Shown: positions 1 to 8,145, counted from the first letter of the stretch. The stretch: DNA of 33,747 bases from Chitinophagales bacterium (GCA_013299105.1 JAAFJY010000049.1:1-33747), one strand, 5' to 3'. A program made the numbers and translations. Notes: generated from the letters alone by a model not told the origin.

Positions 1-126
1 TCACGAATTCACGAGTTACGGGCTTAAACGATGAGGCATTTAATGGGTTGAATCGCTTTTCCATGCTGCAAAATGATTTTTTTCACATACAACATTGTTT
101 GCGTACATTTTGTGCGGGAACGGTAG

Positions 127-660
127 CCTTACAGGGCAAGTCTTTGGTCAAAACCTTTACCATTCCCACCTTCAAGATCCAATCTGGAGAAACGAAATCT
201 CGCCGAACCAAAAATCTTCTCAGCGAGCCCCACCTTCGTACTTCATCAATCATCGATCATCAATCGTGCTACCAACGTTACGCCCTTACAGGGCAAGTCT
301 TTGGTCAAAACCTTTACCATTTCCGTCTTCAAAAGACTCGATCGGGAACACAAATTCTCCCCTTCCCGAAAATCTCCCAGCGAGCTCTCCCCTTCGTACT
401 TCATAGCTCATCGATCATCAATCGTACTTCAAAAAAGTCAACGTCAAATAGGCATTTCAACCTTAAAAAATCCAATTCGGAAAAACAAATACCAAGTCCA
501 CTCAAAATCTCCTAAGCGAGCCCCACCTTCGTACTTCGTAGGTCATCGATCATCAATCGTACTTCAAAAAAGTCAACGTCATAAAAGCATTTCCACCTTC
601 AAAAACCCAATCCGGAGAAACGAAATCCTACCTTCCCGAAGAATTCACTAAGCGAGCCCC
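127..660. repeat. Degenerate tandem repeat, four units of ~136-157 bp
   Basis: Four diverged units share the blocks GCGAGCCCCACCTTCGTACT and ATCGATCATCAATCGT. The GCGAG landmark falls at about 223, 380, 516 and 652, giving spacings of 157, 136 and 136 bases. The first two units also share the block CAAGTCTTTGGTCAAAACCT (near 138 and 294); the last two share CTTCAAAAAAGTCAACGTCA. Open frames across it differ from unit to unit in reading frame and look like repeat artefacts rather than genes. Bases 1-126 hold nothing I recognise. A short AT-rich tandem (AACTCATAATTCAT-like) follows at 662-692. Confidence 0.75.
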
Positions 661-705
661 CACTCATAACTCATAATTCATAACTCATAATTCAACTAAA
701 ACTCC

Positions 706-713
706 TATCTTTG
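706..713 (+). promoter_or_regulatory. Bacteroidota -7 box upstream of the riboswitch
   Basis: TATCTTTG matches the Bacteroidota -7 consensus TANNTTTG exactly. It lies just before the first paired base of the TPP aptamer, so transcription would begin at about the aptamer's 5' edge. A clear -33 TTTG is not seen 19-21 bases upstream, which lowers confidence. Confidence 0.55.
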
Positions 714-718
714 CCTCG

Positions 719-797
719 CTCATTTGGGGTGCCTAACTTAACAGGCTGAGATCAAACCCATTGAACCTGGTCGGGTAATGCCGACAAGGAAAGTGAG
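719..797 (+). promoter_or_regulatory. TPP (thiamin pyrophosphate) riboswitch, THI element
   Basis: The conserved aptamer core is present in order: GGGGTGCC at 726-733, GGCTGAGA ending at 751, AACCTG at 764-769, and TAATGCC at 776-782 followed by GACAAGGAAA. Helix P1 closes the structure: CTCATTT (719-725) pairs with AAGTGAG (791-797), with one G-U pair. The element is compact, with no extended P3 arm. It sits about 100 bases upstream of a TonB-dependent receptor. TPP riboswitches in front of outer-membrane receptors are an established arrangement in Bacteroidota and imply repression when TPP is abundant. Confidence 0.95.
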
Positions 798-803
798 GGC
801 GGA

Positions 804-892
804 AAGTTGTAGACTTGTGGCAGTGCACCAGTCCAACTTAGCCGAAAATACGCGGTCAAACCCTAAGGTCCGCGATTTTTGAGCAACTTTTT
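804..892 (+). promoter_or_regulatory. Riboswitch expression platform: stem-loop plus terminator-like hairpin
   Basis: Two structures lie between the aptamer and the ATG. The first is a stem with AAGTTG (804-809) and GACT (812-815) pairing to AGTC (830-833) and CAACTT (834-839). The second is CGCGG (851-855) pairing with CCGCG (870-874), followed by ATTTTT and then a run of T up to 895. The second resembles a weak intrinsic terminator, but its stem is only 5 bp and it lies close to the start codon, so it could instead act on translation. Which mode applies is inference. Confidence 0.5.
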
Positions 893-900
893 TTTACACC

Positions 901-3330
901 ATGTTTTTCAAAAAATCTTTGGCCGCAACAATCGGCCTTTCCTTCCTGGCGCTTGGCCTCTGGGCACAGCACAGCTTGACAGGAAAAATCAGCAATGCCA
1001 GCGGCGAAGCCTTGCCTGGTGCCACCCTTTCCATCCAAGAACTAACCAAACGCAGCATTGCCCGACAGGATGGGACTTATGCTTTCGACAATTTGCCATC
1101 AGGCAACTACACCCTTTACGTGAGCTACCTGGGCCATGAGACACAAACACTCAAGATCAGCGTGCCTGGCCTCAGCAAACTGGATGTCAGCCTCGACGAA
1201 GTTGCACTGCCACTGGATGCACTGGTCGTGAAAAGCACCCGGGTGAATGCCCGCACGCCCCTGACCTACAGCAACCTGAACAATGCTCAAATCCGCGACA
1301 ACAACCAAGGGCAAGACATGCCTTTCATCCTGCAATGGACTCCCTCGGCCATCGTCAGTTCGGATGCTGGGGCGGGCATCGGTTACACCAATATCCGCAT
1401 TCGCGGCACCGATGCTACTCGCATCAACGTGACTGTAAATGGCATTCCGATCAACGACTCGGAGTCTCAAGGTATGTTTTGGGTCAATATGCCTGACTTT
1501 GCCAGCTCTACCAATGACGTGCAAATCCAGCGCGGCGTGGGCACCTCAACCAACGGGGCAGGTGCATTCGGGGCCACCATTAACCTCAATACGGCCAAAG
1601 TGCGGCAAGACCCTTACGCTTCGATTGGCCTCAGTGCAGGCTCTTTCAACACTTTGCGCAGCAATCTGCGCTTCGGTACTGGGGTTTCGAAATCGGGCTT
1701 TAGTTTCGATGGTCGCCTTTCACGCATCACTTCAGATGGCTACATCGACCGGGCCAGTTCCAAGCTCAACTCTTGGTACGCTACCGCAGCTTGGGTGAAA
1801 AAGAAAAGCCTGTTGCGCTTCAACGCCTTTTCGGGCCACGAGGTCACCTATCAAGCTTGGAACGGGGTGCCCGCTGACCTGGTCAATGACTGGGAAACCC
1901 GTACTTTCAACTCGGCAGGCACCGAACGCCCCGGTGAGCCCTACAGCAATGAGGTAGACGATTACCGCCAAACCCACTACCAACTGCTGTACAATACCCA
2001 GCTCAACGACAATTGGAACCTCAATTTGGCTGTGCACCACACCCGTGGACTGGGCTTTTTTGAACAGTACAAAGCCGAGGAAACCCTAGCCGATTATCAG
2101 GTGCGCCCCCTGGGCATGGGCGAAGCCCTGCTGGTGAGCGATCTGGTGCGTCAATTGTGGCTCGACAATTACTTCACTGGCGGAGTCTATGCGCTCAACT
2201 ACCGCAAAGACAAAATCGACTTTACTTTTGGCGGGGGCTACAATATATATGATGGCGATCACTACGGTAAATTACCCTGGATTGCAAGGGCAACGGATTA
2301 TCAACTAGGGGCCAAGTATTATGAGAATGTGGCCCAAAAAACCGATTTGAACCTTTACAGCAAGCTCAACTACAGCTTCAGCGAGCGCTGGCTGGGTTTT
2401 GTGGACTTGCAGGTGCGCCGTCTGGGCTACCAGGCTGAGGGCATCGACCGCAACATCATCGAACTCGCTATCGATGACCAGCTCCTGTTTTTCAATCCCA
2501 AAGCAGGCCTTTCTTACCAATTCCCCAACCAGGCGGTGATGTATGCCTCCTACGCGGTAGCGCAGCGCGAGCCCAATCGCAACGACTACGTGGACGGAGG
2601 GGGAAACCTGCCCCGACCCGAACGCCTGTACAACGCTGAATTGGGCTACCGCCAAAACTGGAAAAAATCAGCCCTCGAAATCAATGCCTTCCACATGTAC
2701 TACCGCGATCAATTGGCCCCCAACGGCCAGTTGAACGACGTGGGTGCCGCCCTGCGCATCAACATTCCACATTCGTACCGCATGGGCTTGGAGCTCAGTG
2801 GGGGATTGCAAGTAGCACCGGGGCTGCGTGTACAGGGCAATGCCACTTTGAGCCAAAACAAAATCCGCAATTTCCAGGAGTTTGTGGACGTGTACGACGC
2901 TGATTTCAACTGGCAGGGCCAAACCGAGTTGAGCCGTCAAAACAGCTACCTGGCTCTTTCGCCCAATGTTTTGGCAGGTGGAGAATTGCGTTGGGAGCCC
3001 TTTCAAAAAGCCGCCTGGCTCAAAGATCGGCAACTGAGTCTCAGTTTTTTGACGCGCCATGTAGGCAAGCAGTTCATCGACAACTCATCCGACGAGACCA
3101 ATGTTCTGCCTGCTTACCAGTACAGCGACTTGCGCCTGCAATACGTAGGCCAAGGCAAGCTGTTCAAAAAAATGGAGTTTTCTTTTTGGCTGCAAAACGT
3201 CTTCAATGCCATGTATTCCAGCAATGCCTGGTCGTACCGCTATCAATTGAATGGCGCTTTCCGAGTGGATCAAGGCTTCTTTCCACAAGCTGGGCGGAAC
3301 TTTATGCTAGGGGTTAATTTGGAGATTTAA
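901..3330 (+). CDS. TonB-dependent outer-membrane receptor, probable thiamin or precursor uptake
   Basis: 809 aa. An N-terminal signal peptide (residues 1-23, ending LWAQ) is followed by a carboxypeptidase-regulatory-like beta-sandwich (about 24-102), a TonB-box-like stretch near 107-114, a plug domain (about 120-230, with the NIRIRG motif), and a long 22-strand-type beta barrel ending in NLEI. These features place it in the outer membrane, energised by TonB-ExbBD. The substrate is inferred from context: a TPP riboswitch lies directly upstream and nothing else is downstream on this strand, so it probably imports thiamin, thiamin phosphate or a precursor. It differs from SusC proteins in its shorter length and the absence of a SusD partner. 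The start is the ATG directly after the riboswitch leader and gives an intact signal peptide. Confidence 0.93.
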   Translation: MFFKKSLAATIGLSFLALGLWAQHSLTGKISNASGEALPGATLSIQELTKRSIARQDGTYAFDNLPSGNYTLYVSYLGHETQTLKISVPGLSKLDVSLDEVALPLDALVVKSTRVNARTPLTYSNLNNAQIRDNNQGQDMPFILQWTPSAIVSSDAGAGIGYTNIRIRGTDATRINVTVNGIPINDSESQGMFWVNMPDFASSTNDVQIQRGVGTSTNGAGAFGATINLNTAKVRQDPYASIGLSAGSFNTLRSNLRFGTGVSKSGFSFDGRLSRITSDGYIDRASSKLNSWYATAAWVKKKSLLRFNAFSGHEVTYQAWNGVPADLVNDWETRTFNSAGTERPGEPYSNEVDDYRQTHYQLLYNTQLNDNWNLNLAVHHTRGLGFFEQYKAEETLADYQVRPLGMGEALLVSDLVRQLWLDNYFTGGVYALNYRKDKIDFTFGGGYNIYDGDHYGKLPWIARATDYQLGAKYYENVAQKTDLNLYSKLNYSFSERWLGFVDLQVRRLGYQAEGIDRNIIELAIDDQLLFFNPKAGLSYQFPNQAVMYASYAVAQREPNRNDYVDGGGNLPRPERLYNAELGYRQNWKKSALEINAFHMYYRDQLAPNGQLNDVGAALRINIPHSYRMGLELSGGLQVAPGLRVQGNATLSQNKIRNFQEFVDVYDADFNWQGQTELSRQNSYLALSPNVLAGGELRWEPFQKAAWLKDRQLSLSFLTRHVGKQFIDNSSDETNVLPAYQYSDLRLQYVGQGKLFKKMEFSFWLQNVFNAMYSSNAWSYRYQLNGAFRVDQGFFPQAGRNFMLGVNLEI

Positions 3331-3411
3331 GGGAAGGAAGACATGGGGGAGCTCATCATGGGTTACCCTATGTTACCTGAATTTCGATCAATCACAGAAA
3401 GTAGGGTCGAT

Positions 3412-3623
3412 TGAGCTAAAATAACGTGAGTTCTGGTTTGTTCGGCACGTTTTTTTGGCATACGATAGACGACCTACGCCATGTGATAGGGGCTCGCTGG
3501 GAAAGTTTGTCACATTCTACGTTCTCGTTTGCACGGTTTGAGCGTTTTGAAATTTAAAATTGATCAATCCCTGCCTGTTCACCAGAATCAATCCTTGAAA
3601 AACAACTTTTTTACGCTCCCTTA
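3412..3623 (-). repeat. Diverged MITE-like element (family E, copy 4)
   Basis: The two ends match the E family in inverse orientation: TTTTTTACGCTCCCTTA at 3607-3623 is the reverse complement of the E 5' end, and TTGAGCTAAAATAACG at 3411-3426 that of the E 3' end. Inside, GTTCTGGTTTG (3430-3440) and CACCAGAATC form a further imperfect inverted repeat. The interior otherwise differs from the other copies and includes a CATACGATAGACGAC segment that recurs inverted near 16241-16255. Assignment rests mainly on the ends. Confidence 0.5.
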
Positions 3624-3815
3624 AGTAACGGTTCAAAAATAAACCTTTTCAGTTTTTTAATTGAGTTGTCAACATCATGGTCAACGTCATGCTGGAAATC
3701 CGTGTAAATCCGCGTAATCCGTAGTCATCCGTGTTCCAAAAATGGCCTCGCGCAGCGAGGGCATAATCTATAAAGTACGCAGTTGCGATTTGGTAAGGTT
3801 TATTCGTGGCTTGTC
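3624..3815 (+). repeat. Dispersed intergenic repeat (family D, copy 1)
   Basis: About 190 bp closely matching 16061-16230. Shared blocks include GTCAACGTCATGCTGGAAAT, several AATCCG/ATCCG steps, the palindrome CCTCGCGCAGCGAGG (3747-3761), and the tail TTGCGATTTGGTAAGGTTTA with TTCGTGGCTTGTCAC. It is bounded by inverted copies of an E-family end: TTACGCTCCCTTA on the left (3611-3623) and TAAGGGAGCGTAA on the right (3818-3830). No coding function is apparent; a 66-codon open frame running out of it is not a gene. Confidence 0.8.
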
Positions 3816-3954
3816 ACTAAGGGAGCGTAAAAAAATAAGGTGGACAGGTTTGGGTTTAGTGAAAAAGATAAACAACTGGATGAAAGGAAGTTGTGTTCTT
3901 TTTTTGCTAAACCTCAAAACAAAGATGTCCACCTTATTTTAGCTCAGATACTAA
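3816..3954 (+). repeat. MITE-like palindromic element (family E, copy 1)
   Basis: The element has long imperfect inverted arms. The left arm begins GGGAGCGTAAAAAAATAAGG then TGGACA and a GGGTTTAG block. The right arm reads back as TGAGCTAAAATAAGGTGGACA-like sequence with an AGGTTTAGC block. An inner pair ACAACT/AGTTGT closes the tip. ACTAA flanks both sides (3816-3820 and 3950-3954) and may be a target duplication or part of the element. Copies occur at 21104-21240 (+), 19420-19495 (-) and 3412-3623 (-). It is non-coding and would fold as one long hairpin in RNA or single-stranded DNA. Confidence 0.75.
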
Positions 3955-3957
3955 GTA

Positions 3958-3999
3958 TAAAAACCACAAAGCGCCAGTTGCATTTACACAACTGGCGCT
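3958..3999 (-). terminator. Intrinsic terminator of the rpiB transcript
   Basis: An 11-bp perfect stem AGCGCCAGTTG (3970-3980) / CAACTGGCGCT (3989-3999) with an 8-base loop. On the minus strand it is followed by TTTGTGGTTTTTA, so it terminates transcription leaving rpiB. Confidence 0.8.
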
Positions 4000-4023
4000 C
4001 CGATTAGACCCACCAAACTACCC

Positions 4024-4467
4024 TCAGCAGTTCAGCGGGATTTTATTGACGCGATTTTGATGGCGGCCACCTTCAAAATCGGCACTCAAAAAATTGTGCA
4101 CAATTTTCAGGGCCGTTTCTTCACTCACAAAACGCACGGGCAGGCACAGCACATTTGCATTGTTGTGCTGGCGAGCCAAGCTGGCAATTTCTTCTTGCCA
4201 GCACAAAGCCGCACGAATGCCCTGGTGCTTGTTGGCGGTGATGGCCACGCCATTGCCGCTGCCACAGAGTAAAACGCCGAATTCGGCTTCACCATTTTCT
4301 ACCGCATTGGCCACCGGATGCACAAAATCGGGGTAATCCACCGAATCAGGCGAATGGGTGCCAAAATCAGCGACTTCGATGCCCTGGCCTTTCAGAAAAG
4401 TCACCACCACATCTTTGTAAGGATAACCAGCGTGGTCACAACCTATGGCAATGGATTTAATCTCCAT
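4024..4467 (-). CDS. rpiB: Ribose-5-phosphate isomerase B
   Basis: 147 aa, the usual length for RpiB/LacAB-type sugar isomerases. It interconverts ribose 5-phosphate and ribulose 5-phosphate in the cytosolic non-oxidative pentose phosphate pathway. Visible family residues are the N-terminal CDHAG (Asp11, His12), the catalytic Cys68 in LLCGSGNG, the phosphate-binding GSGNG loop (69-73), HNNANVL (101-107) and the C-terminal FEGGRHQNRV. The start ATG lies 9 bases after the stop of the DUF2723 gene, so the two are probably one transcript, ending at the hairpin at 3970-3999. No truncation is seen. Confidence 0.96.
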   Translation of the reverse strand: MEIKSIAIGCDHAGYPYKDVVVTFLKGQGIEVADFGTHSPDSVDYPDFVHPVANAVENGEAEFGVLLCGSGNGVAITANKHQGIRAALCWQEEIASLARQHNNANVLCLPVRFVSEETALKIVHNFLSADFEGGRHQNRVNKIPLNC

Positions 4468-4476
4468 CTTTGTAAA

Positions 4477-7400
4477 TTAGTTAGGTGGCAACATGTTCTC
4501 CGTTGGCATGGTCTGGTAAGGCTTCAACAGCTTTTCCATTTCCGCCAAGAAGGCTGCATTCTTCGAATCCTTGGCTTCTTGCAAAATCGACTGAATCGAC
4601 TGGCTGGCCAAGCGCTCCTGCATTTGGTAACTTGCAGTCACCGTTTCGGGCTTCAAGGTGCGCAAGAAGTTCATGGTTTCCACCGACTCTTTGGCCAATG
4701 CACGCAGGTGAGGAATCGCTTTGTCATAAGCGCCCGCCTGGGTGTACATGTCGATCATGTACAAAGTGGTATAGCCATAAGGGAAGTTGAAAGCCGGGAA
4801 TGCTTTGAAGTACTGATCGGCCACCGCAATGGCTTTTTCCTTCTTGCCTTCTGCCAAAAACTGACCAGCAGCACGGCGCATCGACAATTGCATGCTCTGC
4901 AAACTTGGCGCATAGCTGTCGTTTACAAAGGTTTTTTGCTTGTCGAAGTTGCCCCACTTCCATTTTTTGGTCACGTTTTCATAGACCTTTTCAGCGTCCA
5001 CCGAGCCACTGCCCAATACGCCGAAGTTGGGGTCACTTGGGCTGCGCTTGGGCACAATGCGCAGGGCCAGGCCTTCCAATTGCATGTAATCGGCCATGCC
5101 AAAGAGCTTATCGGGCACCACCGTTACGGCAAAATATACCGGACGATCGGCAATGTTGGAGCCAATCACGTCCAATACCGCCAGGTCATCCTTGGTCAGG
5201 TATGGGGTATTGGGATCAAAGGCCAGCGGAATGCGGTCTACCACATTGGTGTCCTGAGCCGTGATGGAGCCATTTTTCATGGCTTGGTCGCGGCTGATTG
5301 GGATGTAAACATTTTTGGTAGGCAAGTACGACTCGGTCGTATTGCCATTGTTCATCGGCAACGGGTGGTCCTCGCCGATGAATTTCAGGAAGTTTTGGAT
5401 GGTGTAAGCTTCCGCGCCAGGTTGTTCGTTGAAGAACAACTGGTTGCGCTTGTCACCCTGGTAAGCGGCCGCAGAAATCGTTAGTTTCAGCGGTGGTGAG
5501 TCGTTGATCTTGCGGCGCAGCAGGTCGATGTACCAGTCTACAGCGATCAAACTCAGGTTCACTACGCGCACATCGCGGCGGATGCCTTCTACCTCCTGGG
5601 CGTACCAAAGCGGGTAAGTATCGTTGTCGCCGTAAGTGAAGATGATGGCGTTTTTCTCGCAAGAATTCAAAAAGTTCGAGGCATAGTCGCGGGCTCCATA
5701 TTGTCCATTGCGGCTGTGGTCGTCGAAGTTTTGGGTCAGCATCAGCAGTGGTGCAGTGAGCGCCAATGCCGAGGCCAGGCCAGCGCCAATTGGGCTGCTC
5801 AGTTTCACCTTGTCGCGCAGCAGCTCGAAAATGGCCAAAACCGCCATCCCTATCCAGATGCAGAAGGTAAAGAACGAACCCACCAATACATAGTCGCGCT
5901 CGCGTGGTTCGTTCGGCGGCTGATTGGAATATACGATGATACCGATACCCGTGATGACGAACAAGGCCAAAAGCGCCATGAAATCATAGCTGCGTTTGTT
6001 GGCGTGGTACACCAAGCCCAACAAGCCCAGAATGAAGGGAATCATGTAGTACTTGTTGCGGGCAGGGTTGTTTTTGTCCTTAGTTGGCAGCGCGGATTGA
6101 TTGTCCAAGCGCATGTTGTCGATGAAAGAAATCCCCGACAACCAGTTGCCCGAAGACTTGTCCCAGGAGTAATAACCCTGGTCGGCATTCTGGCGGCCTG
6201 CGAAGTTCCACATGAAATAGCGCCAGTACATCCACTTGATCTGGTAGTTCCAGAAAAAACTGACGTTATCGCCCATGTTGGGGCGGCCAATGGGCAATTC
6301 AGCATTGGGGTCCATACCCAGCCACTGCTTGTACAAAGCCGGACGGCCCTGCGTGGGGTCCGACATGCGCGGAAACAGCATCTTGTCGACGTCGTTGTAA
6401 ACGTAGTCGATTTTTTCGGCCACTGGCTCATAACGGTCGCCTACCCGGCCGTAGCGCTTCTCTGCTTTTACGTTCACTGGTGTGGCCGCAAAACTTGGTC
6501 CGCGCAGCAAGGGGCGCTCGCCGTATTGCTCACGGTTGAGGTAAGGCAAAAGTGACAATGCATCCTTAGGCGCGTTCATGTTGATCGGCGGGTTGGCATT
6601 GGCGCGGGACACCACCATGCCAAAGGTGGACATGGACAATACCAGCAGGGCAAAAGCCATCACTACGGTCTGAATAGTCCTCTCGTTCTTTTGGTCATTC
6701 CCACGCAAGAATAAGTAGCCAAATGCGGCTAAGATCAAGGTACTAGAAATGAAACCGAATGAAGCATAAAATAAGATCGCCGCTGCAATGACCATCAACA
6801 CTTTTTCTACAATAGAAATGTCTTCTTGATGAGCCCATCGAAAGCCAATAAAAATAAACCCTATCAGCACTATCAATGTCGGGATTAAACCTGAATGGAA
6901 GGGTAACCCTACATTATTGACCGTGAACAATTCGAAAGCGGCCCACAAATTTGGTAATCCTGTGATGATCAGTTTTTGCAGCAAGCCTACTAAGACAACC
7001 CCACCCAAAGCAGCCAAAACAGTGCCTGTGAACGTGGTTTTTTCGTAGCGCTTATAGTAGAAAAACATGGCTAAAGCGGGGAAAGTCAGGATGCTCAACA
7101 AGTGAACGCCGATGGAGAGACCCGCCATGTAAATCGCAAAAATCAACCAGCGGTCGTATTGTGGCTCATTGGGCAGGGCGTACCATTTTACCGCCGCCCA
7201 AATGGTGATCGCCGAGAAAAACATCGACATGGCGTAAACTTCACCTTCCACCGCTGAAAACCACATGGTGGTGCAAAAGGCAGCTGAAAAACCAGCCACC
7301 AGGCCAGCGCCTGCCAGTGCAATGTTTTCGCCAGCATTGGTTTCTTCTTCACGGCCTACCAGCGCTATTTTGCCCAAAATCATGGTGATCCAGGCACCAA

Positions 7401-7686
7401 ACATGGCTGAGAATGCCGTACAAATACCCGACATCAGGTTGACTGCAAAGGCAATCGTACTGGGATCGCTGCTGAAAATACTGCCAATCCAGGCAAACAT
7501 CCGGCCAATCAGCAAAAACACTGGTGCGCCAGGGGGGTGCACTACTTGCAGCTTATACGCTCCCAAAATAAATTCCCCACAGTCCCATAAGCTTCCGGTA
7601 CGTTCAGCTGAGAGGTAATAGACCACTGCGGCAACGGCAAAAACCAGCCAGCCAACAATGTTCGTAGTACGTTTAAAGGATCCCAT
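4477..7686 (-). CDS. DUF2723 polytopic membrane protein (GT117/TMEM260-type glycosyltransferase family)
   Basis: 1069 aa. The N-terminal half is strongly hydrophobic with about a dozen membrane segments (first near 8-27, then many between 75 and 370, and another set near 550-650). The N-terminal DUF2723 signature includes LWDCGEFILGAYKLQVVHPP (residues 33-52), whose acidic residues fit the GT-C-type active site. A soluble C-terminal part (about 670-1069) includes the GDNDTYPLWYAQ segment and a helical TPR-like tail from about 930. Human TMEM260, of the same family, is an O-mannosyltransferase (family GT117), so protein or lipid glycosylation at the inner membrane is a reasonable inference; the substrate is unknown. 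It is the first gene of a pair with rpiB. The start is the ATG at 7686, giving a basic N-terminus before the first membrane helix. Confidence 0.88.
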   Translation of the reverse strand: MGSFKRTTNIVGWLVFAVAAVVYYLSAERTGSLWDCGEFILGAYKLQVVHPPGAPVFLLIGRMFAWIGSIFSSDPSTIAFAVNLMSGICTAFSAMFGAWITMILGKIALVGREEETNAGENIALAGAGLVAGFSAAFCTTMWFSAVEGEVYAMSMFFSAITIWAAVKWYALPNEPQYDRWLIFAIYMAGLSIGVHLLSILTFPALAMFFYYKRYEKTTFTGTVLAALGGVVLVGLLQKLIITGLPNLWAAFELFTVNNVGLPFHSGLIPTLIVLIGFIFIGFRWAHQEDISIVEKVLMVIAAAILFYASFGFISSTLILAAFGYLFLRGNDQKNERTIQTVVMAFALLVLSMSTFGMVVSRANANPPINMNAPKDALSLLPYLNREQYGERPLLRGPSFAATPVNVKAEKRYGRVGDRYEPVAEKIDYVYNDVDKMLFPRMSDPTQGRPALYKQWLGMDPNAELPIGRPNMGDNVSFFWNYQIKWMYWRYFMWNFAGRQNADQGYYSWDKSSGNWLSGISFIDNMRLDNQSALPTKDKNNPARNKYYMIPFILGLLGLVYHANKRSYDFMALLALFVITGIGIIVYSNQPPNEPRERDYVLVGSFFTFCIWIGMAVLAIFELLRDKVKLSSPIGAGLASALALTAPLLMLTQNFDDHSRNGQYGARDYASNFLNSCEKNAIIFTYGDNDTYPLWYAQEVEGIRRDVRVVNLSLIAVDWYIDLLRRKINDSPPLKLTISAAAYQGDKRNQLFFNEQPGAEAYTIQNFLKFIGEDHPLPMNNGNTTESYLPTKNVYIPISRDQAMKNGSITAQDTNVVDRIPLAFDPNTPYLTKDDLAVLDVIGSNIADRPVYFAVTVVPDKLFGMADYMQLEGLALRIVPKRSPSDPNFGVLGSGSVDAEKVYENVTKKWKWGNFDKQKTFVNDSYAPSLQSMQLSMRRAAGQFLAEGKKEKAIAVADQYFKAFPAFNFPYGYTTLYMIDMYTQAGAYDKAIPHLRALAKESVETMNFLRTLKPETVTASYQMQERLASQSIQSILQEAKDSKNAAFLAEMEKLLKPYQTMPTENMLPPN

Positions 7687-7774
7687 GAATTACGGTATAT
7701 GTTTTTACGTGTACAGGCATAACGCACATTGGCGCTGCCATTTTATTTCGTAAAAGCTTAACCTACTCCCATTT

Positions 7775-7875
7775 CGGCCAAAAAAGGCCGTTTTTCCGTG
7801 ATCCTTCGCCACTTTTTGTGAAGGTAGCACCTGCTACCCCCACAAAAAGTAGGCTCGGCTGACGAAAAACCGTCA
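7775..7875. promoter_or_regulatory. Three stacked hairpins in a divergent intergenic region
   Basis: The 459-base gap between two divergently read genes (7687-8145) has three inverted repeats in a row. They are CGGCC(A6)GGCCG followed by TTTTT (7775-7795); a 10-bp plus 6-bp stem, ACTTTTTGTG/CACAAAAAGT with inner GGTAGC/GCTACC (7811-7850); and TGACG/CGTCA (7859-7874). The first resembles an intrinsic terminator on the plus strand although no gene feeds into it. The rest of the gap holds a -7-like box on each strand (CAAAGCTA at 7971-7978 read as TAGCTTTG on minus; TAACTTTG at 8116-8123 on plus) and no gene. Confidence 0.6.
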
Positions 7876-8115
7876 TCTTTTTTGTCTCGAAACCGCTAGC
7901 CTAAGTTTTTACCTATTTTTAGCAAAAGCAATTCTCAACCACTTGGTTAATAAGTTGCTCCAAAACCGCGCAAAGCTAACAAATTCTCAGAACATCTGCT
8001 TTTGTAGTGCGTCTTTTGCGCTGCATCTTGCCCAGATGATGCACATACCTGCAAGAAAGTTGGGCCAAATACCAATCTTTTCTGCTCCTGCCAAGTTTAA
8101 GAACAACAATTCAAC

Positions 8116-8123
8116 TAACTTTG
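8116..8123 (+). promoter_or_regulatory. Candidate -7 box for the 8146 transcript
   Basis: TAACTTTG matches TANNTTTG and lies 22 bases before the start codon of the small membrane protein gene. The best upstream element is TTTA at 8096-8099, closer than the usual spacing and imperfect. Confidence 0.4.
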
Positions 8124-8145
8124 CCGAGTTAAAAACCACAGCGCC

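Noticed and set aside
48-651. Three overlapping plus-strand open frames of 103-155 codons
   Set aside because: They lie in the tandem repeat, read the same repeat in different frames, and have no recognisable domain.
127-660. CRISPR array
   Set aside because: The units are over 130 bases long and diverged throughout, with no short exact repeats alternating with unique spacers.
3742-3942. 66-codon open frame, with a similar one at 21051-21254
   Set aside because: Both run through copies of the E palindromic element; the peptide similarity follows from the DNA repeat.
4318-5484. 388-codon plus-strand open frame
   Set aside because: It is antisense to rpiB and the C-terminal part of the DUF2723 gene, which has clear domain evidence; its His/Gln/Val-rich translation has no family features.
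5701-6555. 284-codon plus-strand open frame
   Set aside because: It lies antisense inside the DUF2723 gene and shows no recognisable motif.
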